A stretch of DNA of 64,000 nucleotides from Voacanga thouarsii (taxonomy: Eukaryota > Streptophyta > Magnoliopsida > Gentianales > Apocynaceae), in assembly GCA_026120185.1 (NCBI GenBank), contig JANUWF010001701.1, forward strand, positions 1,488,001 through 1,552,000, in the 5' to 3' direction. Shown here piece by piece: positions 21,410 through 33,310 of the stretch. Every line of letters begins with the position of its first letter. Within the stretch, counting starts at the first letter, position 1. The position numbers were made by a program, and so were the translations under genes. The notes under the pieces were generated by a model. The model worked only from the letters and a program-made list of their open reading frames with translations. It ran no database searches and was not told the DNA's origin.

Positions 21410-22906
21410 TGTTAGCTCTAAAGGCATTCTCCTATGTTTTGACTTATGACAAACATTAATGAGGACTAACTTGTGTGATTTACATATGATAGAACATGTT
21501 TGACCCCAATTCTTTCAAGGCATGCACATAGGATTGCTAAGCAACTCTTGAGCAACAAAATCCATGAATGGGTGATCAAGTGGAAGACCAAGCTTAAGAG
21601 ATTGCATACCAAGAAATCCTTATGGAAGAATCTTAGACTACAAATCGTTTGTTAAGGTATTCTCTGTGTAAATTCGTATGTCTTCTTTACCTTATGATTC
21701 AGTTTTATTTCTACCATTGAAGCACACAAACAAAAAGATTTCAAAGTTTTATATATCAGAATTTTAGATTGAGTAGTTTAGATGACTTTGCAACCAAAAG
21801 ATTCGTCCAAAATCCTGTAAATAATGTCAAATCGATTCTACCCAAAAAGTGCTATTTTAGACTTACCTTTTGGATGCACTATCATCCAAAACTTGAGTCC
21901 AAAACTCTGGCAAAGCTAATAGCGAAAACGAGCCACTAACTAGTCGTTGCTGTCCTACTTTTCACTTCTATAAAAGCCATTTAAACCCAACTTTCTGTAA
22001 GATTTTTGTGCTATCTCTATCAAAAACACTCTTATACTTTAGAAAATAAAAATATTCATTTTCATTGTGCTTCAAAGGTGAAATAGAATTGTTCAAAAGA
22101 TGAAAGGCTGTTGGAGTGTATTTGTTCATATCTGCTCAAACTTGTGAGCCATTTCCGTAAGTTCTCTTTCATTCTAACTTGAATGAAGGTTGAGAAGGTA
22201 AAACCCAATTGGGGTGAGCCTAAATTTATTGTGTATCAAGGTTGTGGTGTAAAACCCGTTGAGGTGAGCATTGTTTTGGTTAATGTTCAAGGTTGTGGAG
22301 TAAAACCCATTGGGGTGAACCTTGTTTTGTGATTGTATCAAGGTTGTGGTGTAAAATCCAGTTAGGGTGAGCCTTGATTATTATGTTTTAAGAGGTTGGA
22401 TATAAAACCAAGTGTGGTGATCCTCTTGTATAAGATTGGTATAGCCTACCACCACTGATTTGGAAAAAAGGTTTTAGTTATGGTGTTGAAACCCTTTACT
22501 GAGAACTTAAGGTAGTAGATGTAGATCATTTGAGGATCAAACCACTACAAATCATTGAGTCTATTCTCTTGCATTTATTCTGATATTCATGCCTACGTTT
22601 TTACTGCTCATTCAACTTAAAAGCATTATACTCCTTATTGGATTTATTAATTTGATCAAAGACATTTATATTTATTGAGTGAGACTATTTTTTATGCCTT
22701 ATCTACCTATCAGATTATAGATTTTCATTTCAACATTTAGCGGAGTTTTTGAAAGTTCTTTGGTAGTTCATTTAAAGCTGCACGGACAATCTGATTTTTG
22801 TTGCACACGCACTTGTTTGTTCTTGTTTTAAAATTTTCAGAAGATCTTTATGATTTAAAATTGTTTGCTATATACCTTATTCACACCCCCCTTCTAAGGT
22901 ATATCA
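21410..22906 (+). mobile_element. 5' LTR of element F
   Basis: 1497 bp, TGTTAGCTCT...GGTATATCA. It contains the hairpin array at 22185-22497. Confidence 0.93.
22185..22497 (+). repeat. 51-bp periodic hairpin array in F 5' LTR
   Basis: Unit starts are at 22185, 22237, 22288, 22339 and 22390, with a sixth weaker unit near 22466. Unit 3 has an outer stem CAAGGTT/AACCTTG around an inner stem ACCC/GGGT. Unit 5 has AAGAGG/CCTCTT around ACCA/TGGT. Unit 6 has AAAGGTTT/AAACCCTTT with a bulge. Differences between units tend to keep pairing. Confidence 0.85.
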
Positions 22907-22920
22907 ATTCTATCAGAAAG
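22907..22920 (+). promoter_or_regulatory. Decayed primer-binding site (element F)
   Basis: ATTCTATCAGAAAG follows the LTR end where copia elements carry a TTGGTATCAGAGC-type site complementary to initiator tRNA-Met. Several positions are mutated. Confidence 0.6.
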
Positions 22921-22967
22921 TTAGTCTACATTGTCCTTATCTTAACAACTTTGTAGCAAAGATCCAT

Positions 22968-24414
22968 ATGGCAAACACTACTGCTCTACCTTACATTGAA
23001 GGATCGTCCACAAATAGACCTCCTTTGTTCTATAGAATTAATTATATATTCTAGAAAAATAGAATAAAAATTTATGTATGCTCAATCAACTTTGAGCTGT
23101 GGAATTTGATTGAGAATGGGCCATTTGTCCCGTTGAAATTTGTTGAAGGCAGAAAAGTGCCTAAACAAAGTAATGAATAAGACAATGAGGATACTTCAAA
23201 AATGACTCTGAATTTTCAGGCAATAAATATATTGTGTTGTGCTCTTGATACAAATGAATACAACCATGTTAGTGGTCGTGATTCAGCCTTTAAAATGTAG
23301 ATACTATTGAGATCACCCATGAGTGGACTGATCAAGTGAAAGAATTAAAGTTGGGAAAGTTAGTCCATGATTATGAGATATTCACTATGAAGCTATGTGA
23401 AAACATCTCTGATATGTTTACTCATTTCACAAACATCATGAATGGTCTAAAGGCCTATGGAAAGATTTAGCCCTCTCGGGGAACAAAACAGAAAATTGCT
23501 TGATGCTCTGTCAAAGAGTTGGTAGCCAAAAAACTTTGGCTATAGAAGAATAAAAAAATATGAATAGTTTAGCCACTGAAGAGCTAATTGGCTCTTTATT
23601 AACCCATGAAATGAAACTGAAAAAGTTTCAAGAGCATGATGAAGATGATAGAGGCCAAAGAGGAATGGCCTTAAAAGCTATTGATGATGATGTTACTAGT
23701 GAACAAACCTAGAGTGAAAAAGGGACTGATCTGGATGCCGAAGAACTGGCCATGGTAGCTAGAAAATTCAGAAAAATGTTCAGGAAGAGCAACTTCAAAA
23801 AGGGCAGAAAATTTGTCAAAGAGAATGGACAACCTTCACCCTTCAAACCTCAATGCTATGAATGCAAGAGTATGGGGCATTTTATTACTGATTACCCAAT
23901 GTCTAAAGAAAGAGAAGCCAAGCACAACAAGAAAAAAAGAAAATAACTGATTGGGACTTAGGACCAAGAAGAGTCCGAGACTAAAGAGAGTGATGGATCC
24001 GATAAGGAGAAAGTAAACATGTGCTTTATAGCAATGGAAAATGAGGTAAACTCTAGTTCCACTAGTATCATATCTGATTTACATAATTCTGATTATGAAA
24101 AGGTTGATAATCCTAGTGAACTACTTCTTGAAATGTTCCATGAACTCAAAAAGCTGTCTAGAAGGAACAAAGCTGATTCCTTACTAGACAAAAATGATAA
24201 GCTATTAAATGAGAATAAAGCCTTACTTGATTCTATTATGTGCTCATGTATTGAAAATGATGTTATCTTAAATTCTTTGCGTTGTATGACACTTGAGAAC
24301 AAATGTTTGTGTGACAAAGTACTTTCTCTTGAAAATAGGCTTAGTGATTTTAATAATATGAAAAGTAAAGTTGATGACCTCACCATTTGTATTGAGAAAT
24401 TCACTGATGGTTAA
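22968..24414 (+). pseudogene. SIRE-like copia gag (element F)
   Basis: It starts MANTTALPYIEGSSTNRPPL; the family has a hydrophobic FDG.NY segment next (here FYRINYIF). Further on are LVHDYELFTMK-like, EELIGSLLTHEM and a Lys-rich ARKFRKMFRK region. A zinc knuckle CYECKSMGHFITDY (about 23854-23895) has its last Cys replaced by Tyr. A Glu/Ser/Leu-rich coiled-coil-like tail follows (24019-24414). Stops and frameshifts occur before 23752 and at 23944. The protein would form the particle and bind RNA. Confidence 0.85.
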
Positions 24415-25137
24415 GACAATCTAAATAAATTGCTTGGAGTGTAGCCTATAGTTGGAAATAGGAGTACTCTCAGTTATAGACATGCGCACAAGGCAGAAAA
24501 TCACAAACGTCATTTTGTGATAGCTAGTAACTGAAATGCTATTCATATCTGTTGTTCTTATTGTGGTAAAAATAGACACAATGCATTTAGGTGTCATATT
24601 AGGAAATGAGCTGAATGTGATATGAAAACTGTTTGGAGAGTTAAAAGATCTATCACTAACCCCTAAGGACCTAAGAAAATATGGGTACCAAAAGCTATTC
24701 TTTCACCTTATGAATAGGTACACCAACTGCAAAAATTGAGCTCCACGAAATAGTATTGGATAGTGGATGCTCAGAACACATGATAGAAAATGCAGCACTA
24801 TTGGATATCATTCAAGCTAAAAATGATGGATTTGTCTTGGAGATAAGAAAAAGGGATAAAAACACTCGGTAAAGGTAATATTGGTGAGAGATTCTCCATC
24901 ATTATCATGCAAGTATTATTGATTGATGAATTGAAGCTTAACTTGCTTAATATTAGTCTTTTGTGTGAAAATTGTTGCAAGGTTATTTTTGAAAAAGATT
25001 CATGCACTATCATTGACGATTCTTATGATGAAATCATTTTTTTGTCAACCGCATTGGCAATGCCTATATATTATATCTTGATGATCCTTTACTTATGATA
25101 TAAAGTGCCTTTACATATATAATATTTATAGCTACTT
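24415..25137 (+). pseudogene. copia protease region (element F)
   Basis: After a decayed linker with GPKKIWVPKA (about 24672-24700), the active-site motif reads LDSGCSEHM near 24755-24782; the family has LDSGCSRHM, so the catalytic Asp-Ser-Gly remains. The protease body (24907-25098, LLIDELKLNLLNISLLCE) lies in a different frame and contains a deletion. It would process the polyprotein; this copy is not intact. Confidence 0.8.
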
Positions 25138-25520
25138 TTAGCATAGAAGGTTAGGGCATGTCTCTATTGATTTGATGAATAAATTGTCATTAAAAGAACT
25201 TGAGAAGGGACCGCCCAAAATGATTTTTGACAAAAACCAATTGTGTGATGCTTGCCATTTTGAAAAACAAACTGAGACATATTTCAAATCCAAGAAAATG
25301 ATTTTAACCTTAAGTCTTCTTGAGCTAATACATATGGATTTGTTCGAACCAATAAGGAGCACTAGCTTAAATGGTAAGAGGTATACTCATGTTTTAGTAG
25401 ATGATTTTTTCGAGATATACTTAGACTTTATCTCTTCTTTTGAAAAGGTATTTAAAGTGTTCTATTAAAGAACTCTATGTGTGAAAGAATCCATGCTTGT
25501 AAATTTTGATGTATCTAACA
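25138..25520 (+). pseudogene. copia integrase, N-terminal part only (element F)
   Basis: It contains RLGHVSIDLMNKLSLKEL and LCDACHFEKQTETYFKS, the pre-integrase zinc motif (H...CxxC, with CDAC present). LLELIHMDLFEPIRSTSL carries the first catalytic Asp, then LVDDFFEIYLDF. At about 25468 the sequence jumps to RTLCVKESMLVNFD, normally some 200 or more residues downstream, so most of the catalytic core is deleted. Confidence 0.85.
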
Positions 25521-26520
25521 TATAGTCCTCTAGAAAAGATGATGAGTATGTAGATAGCTCAAAGAAAAATGGCATTAAACATCATGAAGCTCCATCATTT
25601 GACAACTATGCCAAAGAAGAGGAATTAGAAGAGCAACAAGTTGAAGAAAGTAAGAAAAGAAGTGTCATACACACTGATCAAAATCTACCGAAAGATTGGA
25701 AGTCCAAACTATCTATCCAAAAGAACATATCATTGGTGATCCTAGCTACGAAGTTAAAATCAAACGGTATTTTGTTGATAATTTTATTTTACTTTCTAGC
25801 AATGAACCTCATTAAATTGATACAGCCTTACATGATGAATTTTTTTATTATGAACACGCAAGAAAAACTAAACCAATTTGAAAAGAATTAAATTTAGAAG
25901 CTTGTCCTTAGACCACTTGACCATTCCTTAATTGATACCAAGTGGGTTTTCAAAAACAAACTTGATAAACATTTCATTGTTATATGAAGTAAAGTCAGAT
26001 TAGTTGCCCAAGGATTTAATCAAGAAGAGAGCATTGATTATGATGAAACTTTTGCTTCCATTGCTCAATTGAAATCCATTAGAATGGTACTTGTCATTGC
26101 ATCATTCAAAAACTTCATGCTTTATCAAATAGATGCTAATAGTGCTCTCTTAAATGGTTTTATTGAAAAAGAAATTTATGTGAAGTAACTTCCAGGTTTT
26201 ATTCATGAACGTTTTCCAATCCATGTCTTAGTAGTTTTCTTCTTTCAAAAGGTTCTTCAAGAGGCTTAATGGATACCACATGATTTATCAAATCTGAAAA
26301 TTCTTATAATTTCTTAATAGTGCAAATTGATGTTGCTGATATTATTTTTGGAGCTACTAATGATTCCTCATGCAAGAAATTTGCCAAGACAATGCAGTAA
26401 GAGTTTGCAATGAGCATGAAGAGAGAATTTAACATCTTCCTCGATCTTCAAAGAAAGCTAACCATAGATGAAATCTTCCTAAATGAAGACAAGTATGCCA
26501 AGGAACTATTCTAAAGATAA
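25521..26520 (+). pseudogene. copia reverse transcriptase, shortened (element F)
   Basis: Frames show the linker (VDSSKKNG, EEELEEQQVEES, LPKDWKSK), then IDTKWVFKNKLDKH, VRLVAQGFNQEESIDYDETF and LYQIDANSALLNGFIEKEIY. After a deletion, VQIDVADIIFGATNDSS appears where the family has the catalytic YVDD; the Tyr and the first Asp of the pair are changed. No RNase H domain is recognisable downstream. Confidence 0.82.
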
Positions 26521-29500
26521 ATTCACAAACTACTGGTTGAAGAATGATTTGATCATCTGAGGAGAGGTTTGGAAATAATCAGATTATGTATCTAACGATT
26601 TTGCTAAAGATTGGTTATTTATTCTTGCAGAATTCTTGGAGATCTTCTAATTTTGGATGGAGATATTAGATGCAGTACTTGAAATGTATTTTGGACTAGG
26701 AAATTGGAAGGACAATCTGTGTCCAAATGTTCAAATCCTTTAATTAAAAAAAATCTCGCCTTTTTATTCTAGTCGCAACACTCTTTTTCTCCGTATCAGA
26801 ATATCTTTACATACTTTCAGAAATCACCTTTATCAAACATACTAAATTAATCTTGTGCTTTTCAAATCCTCGTAAACCCATAAAAAGAATTCAAATCTAT
26901 TTAAATCTTCTTCACTTTGCAAAAAATTCAGAAAGCTGTCATTCACCTTAGCACTTTCCTCTTTCCTTTGGCCTTCATTGTCTCGATAAAAACTAAAAGA
27001 ATCAAAACTTTTAATCCTATCCGCCATGGGCAATTCCTTGAAACTCAGTAAAAAAAACCTAGCTAAAAGTGAAAGAAGCCAAGAAGAAGGTAATGAAATT
27101 GAAATCAGTCACCGCCGGATTGATATCTGCGAAGAAGATGGAAAAGTGAGCTACCATTGATGAACTAACTCCTCAAACTGAAGCATGTTTAAATTATGAG
27201 TGCATTATAGGTTTGTCTGAATCGGTGGTTTGGGGCCTTTATTATTTGTGAATGAAAAACTTCACTACACTGGTTTGAAAATTCTATGAAAAGGACAACA
27301 TGAGAAAACAGTGAATAGGCTTATTAAGCAGTGCTATATGTCTAAAGTTGGATAAATGAACTTCGAGTTTGACCATCGTATGTTAAATAATTTTTTTTTT
27401 TTTTTGAGATAATAGAGTATAATTGTTTGAAATAAATAATCTGCCTAAAAAATTCTGATTTTTTAATCGACTTAAGATGAGATTTACTGGTGCCAAGAGC
27501 TTTAGAAATTCAAGTAACTGAAATGCCAACTAGTTAAATGAAATAGAGCGATTGCTACATCGCATGGTCTCAATCGTGGTGATACTGAGCTTTGGGCACA
27601 AGACTTCTATATGTTTTCTGCAAATAATGTTGATGTCGGCTCAGTCAGAAGGAAAATAAATTAGCTTTTACTTTAGATTTTTGGTTGTGAAATTGCTAAC
27701 TCAATCTCGGAACACATCATATAAAGCATTGGCTTGAGTACGATTACCTTAGCACTCCAAAGTAATCATCTACTTTGGAGTTTCATTTGAGCATATAATC
27801 AAGGGATATTACTTAGAGAGGCTACTGAAGAAGAGATAGTGATGTAGAGTATTTCAAAGGGAGATAACAAGTAAAGGGAAGCAAAAAACTTAGGAAAGTG
27901 GAAAAATGTAGAGTATTTTAGATGCTCTAAATCTGCTATCTACCAAGCTAAAATAGTCTGATTGCAGAAGTCAAAGGGGAACAAAAATTTGGGAAATAGA
28001 CCGACAAATGTGGAAGGAAAGAAATACAAAACTGAAGTCCATTCGATTGAACAAGTTCCTCCACTCGTGCTAGAACCTTAGCCTATTGTTCGTTGAACAC
28101 AAGAAGAAACTAATATTCAACCAAAGATGGAGAGCGCACAAGAGAACTAGAAAGAAATGTGCCCACTGTTGAACAACTGCTGCACCCAAGGAAGCTTCCG
28201 AGCAAAACAAACCAGATGCATTTGATAGCCTATCTGGCCAAAAGCTAAAGCATGTCGTGGTAAAATAAAAGTCCAGCAGAATTGTTGGAAAATATTCAAA
28301 GAAAGGAGTCAATGCTAAGCCTACAACCATCTTTATTAAATGAGATATGGCATATAACAACCAATGAATGATGATCTCTTCTACCCACTCTTATTCTAAT
28401 GACACAATTTTATTCGTGCAAAACTTTCTACTCTCTGCACTATATTTTCATGCATATCCTTATTTTAGTCTTTAACTGATATTACTACTAGCTGCATACT
28501 ACTCATTGTTATTGTCAATATTGTTTATTGCTGGCCTTGTTCTAAGCATTCTCCTGATATTACTGTCAAAGTACTATTGATTGCTTCTCTGCTACTTATT
28601 GTTATTACTATTATTTTGATTAATGACAAAGGGAGAGAAAATAGATATTGTGAATTGATGAGTTGAGAAATATATTATTGGGGGATTGTGAATTTGATGC
28701 GGTTATGAAGATTGTGCTATGGACTAAGAGGAGATGATGAGTGAGGAGATTATGATGTGGAAATTGAAAATTTCTTTACAAACTTGTGATTCTGTGAAAT
28801 ACATTTTTGAGATTTGAGTTAATCAAATATTGCGATATCTCTTTCACTGGTTTTTACCTTTATAAATATGGATTTTGATTGACTTCTTATGAGGATTATA
28901 AATCCCTATGGCTTAAGATGAATTATGACTGTTTATGGCGATTTGATAGAGACAATATTGAGTTGTTGTTGCTGTTATGGACTAAGAAGATTAAAATGTA
29001 TGTATGAATTCATTGTGCATTCTAACTGATTTTAAATAAGCTAGATGATTTGTTTTTAGCTATGGATGTGATATGCACTTGGTTTAAATATTTGGATGAT
29101 GAGGATATCTATGATTATGAAAACTTCTCTTTGGTTGCACAAAAAATTTCTTAAATTGGGTTGGATTAAAAACCTATGATCTATCTTTGTAAAAATAAAA
29201 AATAAAAAATACCCTACACATACATAGGGGGAGTTTTAGACCCATTTTTGTTCAATCCAAAAGACCTGTCCAAAAATGAGTTTTTAAAAGATTAGTTTCT
29301 GTCATATTTAACCTCATTGGATGTATGTTTTGGAAGTCCAAAATTTTAGAATCCAGTCTCATTTTTAAAATACACTTCATAGCTCTCTATATCTTTTGAT
29401 TCATATATGCACATACTAAGGGGGGTATTACATCTTATGATTCATCTTTTATACCTTATTATGTACATATCTATACATTTTTTTTCGTGACTACTATTTG

Positions 29501-29754
29501 TGACTATTCTCTTGTGGAATAGTCCTTTGATGGAAGGAATGAGGATATGGAGGTAGGTTGGGCCATAGGTTCATTGAGCCATGCTTATGAGTATATGCTT
29601 TAATTTTATATCTTAATCTCATAAGCACTCTTTGAGTCCTATAATGAAATATTGCATTTCAATGAAAAATATTCTTATTTCTCTCGGTTTAACATGTTCA
29701 TACTATACATATCATTGTTTTTATATCACAATCCTATCAAGTTTGCTATCACTT
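26521..29754 (+). other. Long 3' region of element F with possible env-like relic
   Basis: No intact frame. A short ORF at 27026 begins MGNSLKLSKKNLAKSERS. Around 27690-27830, frames with stops read like the C-terminal half of the putative plant transposon protein found in the third ORF of SIRE-like elements (for example a YFGVSFEHI segment). This is a weak match made by eye. The rest (28370-29754) is AT-rich non-coding, with two short A/G-rich runs (AAAGGGAGAGA near 28630 and AGGGGGAG near 29226). Confidence 0.45.
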
Positions 29755-29768
29755 AAAAAGGGGGAGAT
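29755..29768 (+). promoter_or_regulatory. Polypurine tract (element F)
   Basis: AAAAAGGGGGAGAT directly before the 3' LTR start TGTTAGC. Confidence 0.9.
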
Positions 29769-31271
29769 TGTTAGCTCTAAGGACATTCTCTTATGTTTTG
29801 ACTTATGACAAATATTAATGAGGACTAACTTGTGTGATTTACATGTGATAGGATATGTTTGACCCCTATTCTTTCAAGGCATGCACATAGGATTGCTAAG
29901 TAACTCTTAAGCAATGGAATTCAAGAATGGGTGATTAAGTAGAAGACCAAGCTTAAGAGATTGCTTACTAATAAGTCCTTATGGAAGAACCTTAGACTAG
30001 GAATCATTTGTTAAGGTATTCTCTGTGTAAATTCGTATGTCTTCTTTACCTTATGATTCAGTTTTATTTCTACTATTGAAGCACACAAACAAAAAGATTT
30101 CAAAGTTTTATATACTAAAATTTTGGATTGAGTAGTTTGGACGACTCTGCATTTAAAAGATTCGTCCAAAATCCTGTGAACAGTGTCAACTCAATTCTTC
30201 TTGAAAAAGTGCCATTTTAGACTTACCTTTTGGATGCACTATTATCCAAAACTTGAGTCCATAACTTTGGCAAATTTGACAACAAAAACTAGTCATTAAC
30301 TAGTCATTTCTATCCTACTTTTCACTTCTATAAAAGCCATTTAAACCCGATTTTCTGTAAGATTTTTGTGCTATCTCTATCAGAAACACTCTTACACTTT
30401 AGAAAACAAAAATCTTCCTTTTCATTGTGCTTCAAATGTGAAATTGAATTGTTAAAATGGTGAAAGGTTATTGGAGCTAATTTGTTCATATCTGCTCAAA
30501 CTTGTGAGCTATTTCTATCAGTTCTCTTTCATTCTAACTTGTATCAAGGTTGAGAAGATAAAATCCAGTTGAGGTAAGCCTTAATTTATTATGTATCAAG
30601 GTTGCAGTGTAAAACCCATTGGGGTGAGCCTTGTTTTGGTTAATGTTCAAGGTTGTAGAGTAAAACCAATTGGGGTGAACCTTGTTTTGTGAATGTATCA
30701 AGGTTGTGGTGTAAAATCTAGTTGGCGTGAGCCTTGGATATTGTGTTTTAAGAGGTTGGATATAAAATCAAGTGTGGTGATCCTCTTGTGTAAGATTGGT
30801 ATAGCCTACCACCATTGATTTGGGAAAAAGGTTTTAGTTATAGTGTTGAAATCCTTAAGTGAGAACTTAAGGTAGTGGATGTAGGTCATTTGAGGATCGA
30901 ACCACTATAAATCATTAAGTCTATTCTCTTGTATTTATTCTGATATTCATGCCTGAGTTTTTACTGCTCATCCAACTTGAAAGCATCATACTCCTTATTG
31001 GATTTATTGATTTGATCAAAGACTTTTATATTGATTGAGTGACATTGTTTTTTATGCCTTATCTGCCTATCTTAATTATAGATTTTCATTTCATCATTTA
31101 GTGGAGTTTTTGAAAGTTCTTTGGCAGTTCATTTAAAGCTGCACCGGCAATCTGATTTTTGTTACACATGCCCTTGTTTGTTCTTGTTTTAAAAATTTCA
31201 GAAGATCTTTAAGATTTGAAACTGTTTGCCATATACCTTATTCACCCCGCTTTCCCCTTTAAGGTATATCA
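29769..31271 (+). mobile_element. 3' LTR of element F
   Basis: 1503 bp, TGTTAGCTCT...GGTATATCA, followed by the target duplication CCACT. Confidence 0.93.
30545..30875 (+). repeat. 51-bp periodic hairpin array in F 3' LTR
   Basis: Unit starts are at 30545, 30597, 30648, 30699 and 30750, with a sixth weaker unit near 30825. Unit 5 again has AAGAGG/CCTCTT. This is the counterpart of the array at 22185-22497, with independent point changes. Confidence 0.85.
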
Positions 31272-33310
31272 CCACTTCATGGAGCAAAAAGGTATATTGC
31301 GCCACAAGATTTCAAGAAAATGTATTGAGATTGATTGGGTGAAAATTAAGGCAATTGAGAAACTCCCTCCTCCTACTTCTATGAAGTCTGTTTGAATCTT
31401 TCTTGGTCATGCAGGATATAAGAGGTTCGTCTTGGATTTCTTAAAAATTTCTAAGCTTCTTACTTGTTTACTTGAAAACGATATTTTTATTTTGATGAAA
31501 AATGTCTCAATACTTTCAATGTGCTTAAAAAGAAATTGATAAATTCTCCAATTTTAATTACACTAGATTAGTCTCTTTCTTTTGAATTAATGTGTGATGC
31601 AAGTGATTATGCAGTGGTCACGATGCTTGGACACAGGAGGAATAAGCATTTTCAACCAATCTACTATACAAGCAAAACTCTTACAGTGGCCTAAGAGAAT
31701 TAGACCACAACAGAGAAAGAACTACTTGCAATAGTATTTGTTTTTGATAAATTCTATTCTTATCTTATTTTGTCCAAAGTCATTGTGTATACAGGTCATT
31801 CTACCCTTAAATACCTACTAACCAAGTATGATTTCAAATCAAGATTGATAAGATGGGTATTATAGTTACAAAAATTTAATTTGGAGATTATGGATAAAAA
31901 GGGAGCTGAAAATTTGATTGCGGATCACTTATCTAGGTTGGAAAATCCCAACATAGAACCATTGGCCTAAGGGGATAGAAATGACACCTTCCCAGATGAA
32001 CAATTTCTACTTATTGATGGTGAGATGTCTCAAACACCTTAGTACACGAATTTTAATAATTATTTGGTTGCAAGAATTGTTCCTGAGGATTTCACGACAC
32101 AACAAAAGATGAAATTCCTCTCCGCAATAGAATATTACTTTTGAGAAAATAATTACTTGTTCAAGTGTTGTGTGGATCAAATCATTCGTAGATGTGTGAA
32201 TTTTTCAGAAAGTATAGATATCTTAAAACAATGTCATGAAAGACTCACGAGAGGCCACTACCAAGCTAACAACACGGCAAGAAAGGTACTTAAGTCCGGA
32301 TTTTATTAGCCAACACTCTTGAAGGACTCTCACAGGTTAGTTCAAATTTTTGATAAGTGGCAACGTAGAGGTAACATTTCTAAATCTAATGAGATACCAT
32401 TACTGATTTTTCAAACTTGTGAAATTTTTAATTGTTGGGGGATTGATTTCATGGGCCCTTAACCTAATTTTTTAGGTAACTAGTACATATTGGTTACAGT
32501 TGAATATGTATCTAAGTGGGTTGAGGCGCAAGTCTTGCCTACTAATGATGCTCGTGAGGTAGTTAAATTTCTTAAAACACTTTTTACCCGTTTTGGTGTC
32601 CCTAAGGAACTCATTAGTGATAGAGAAATGCACTTTTGTAATACCTAATTAGATAAAGTTCTCAAACATTTGGGTGTTACCCATAAGTTTGCTACCCCCT
32701 ATTACCCTCAAACTAGTGGCCAAGTTAAGGTGGTTAATAGAGAGTTAAAAACAAATTTTGGAAAAAATGGTTAATTATACAAGAAAGGATTTGAGTTTGA
32801 AGTTCGATGATACTTTTTGAGCATATAGGATTGCTTTCAAAACTCCTATTGCTACAACCCCCTATCAATTGGTGTATGGAAAATCTTGTTATCTATTGGT
32901 GGAAGTTGAACATGTGGCTCATTGGGTTATTAAACATGTTAATTTTGACCTTCGCCGTGCAAGACAACAAAGATTGCTTCAAGTGCAAGAGTTGGAGAAG
33001 TAGCGTAATGATGCCTACCATAATTCACGAATTTACAAAAATAAGATGAAACGTTGGCATGATAGGCATATTCGTTCCCCTCACGAATTTAAAGAAGGAG
33101 ATAAAGTGTTAGATTTAATTCTAGGCTTCAACTTTTTCCAGGTAAGTTGAAGTCCAGATGGTCAGGGTCATATGAGAAACATCGAGTTTCTTCCTTTAGA
33201 ATTATTGAGGTTTCTCATCCAACTAAGGGGAAGGCGAATGGAAGTCAATTTAAATCATATTTGGGTGAAAAACTTAGCACTTTAGAGCATCTCGATGTTA
33301 CCCTATATGA
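31272..33310 (+). pseudogene. Athila-like RT end, RNase H and integrase (element E)
   Basis: This resumes the RT after F with HFMEQKGILRHKISRKCIEI and a thumb region. RNase H follows (LCDASDYAVVTMLG-like near 31585, [11 protein letters not shown]), ending ENLIADHLSRLENP (about 31900-31950). Integrase shows a decayed zinc part, IDFMGP with the first Asp (about 32440), GVPKELISDREMHF with the second Asp (about 32600) and SGQVKVVNRELK with the Glu (about 32715), then a C-terminal WHDRHIRSPHEFKEGDKVL segment (about 33055-33110). At least a dozen stops and several frameshifts are present. Confidence 0.88.

Larger units (their letters stand above)
21410..31271 (+). mobile_element. Element F: complete SIRE-like Ty1/copia retrotransposon
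   Basis: A 9862-bp element with two LTRs (21410-22906 and 29769-31271), termini TGTTAGC...TATATCA, flanked by a perfect duplication CCACT (21405-21409 and 31272-31276). The interior order is gag, protease, integrase, RT, as in copia, followed by a long 3' region with a possible env-like relic. The LTRs differ by roughly a tenth of positions over the first 150 bp by eye, so it is not recent. Coding regions are heavily broken and partly deleted. Confidence 0.95.

Noticed and set aside
22185..22497. CRISPR-like array because of regular 51-bp spacing
   Set aside because: Units are diverged tandem repeats without unique spacers, inside an LTR of a plant retrotransposon, and present again in the partner LTR.
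26842..27033. 63-codon minus-strand ORF in the 3' region of F
   Set aside because: No domain, antisense to the element, and flanked by decayed sequence.
20572..33310. A host gene or endogenous virus explaining the RT/RNase H/integrase sequence
   Set aside because: Domain order, PBS types, PPTs, LTRs and target duplications identify LTR retrotransposons. There is no pararetrovirus movement or coat protein signature.
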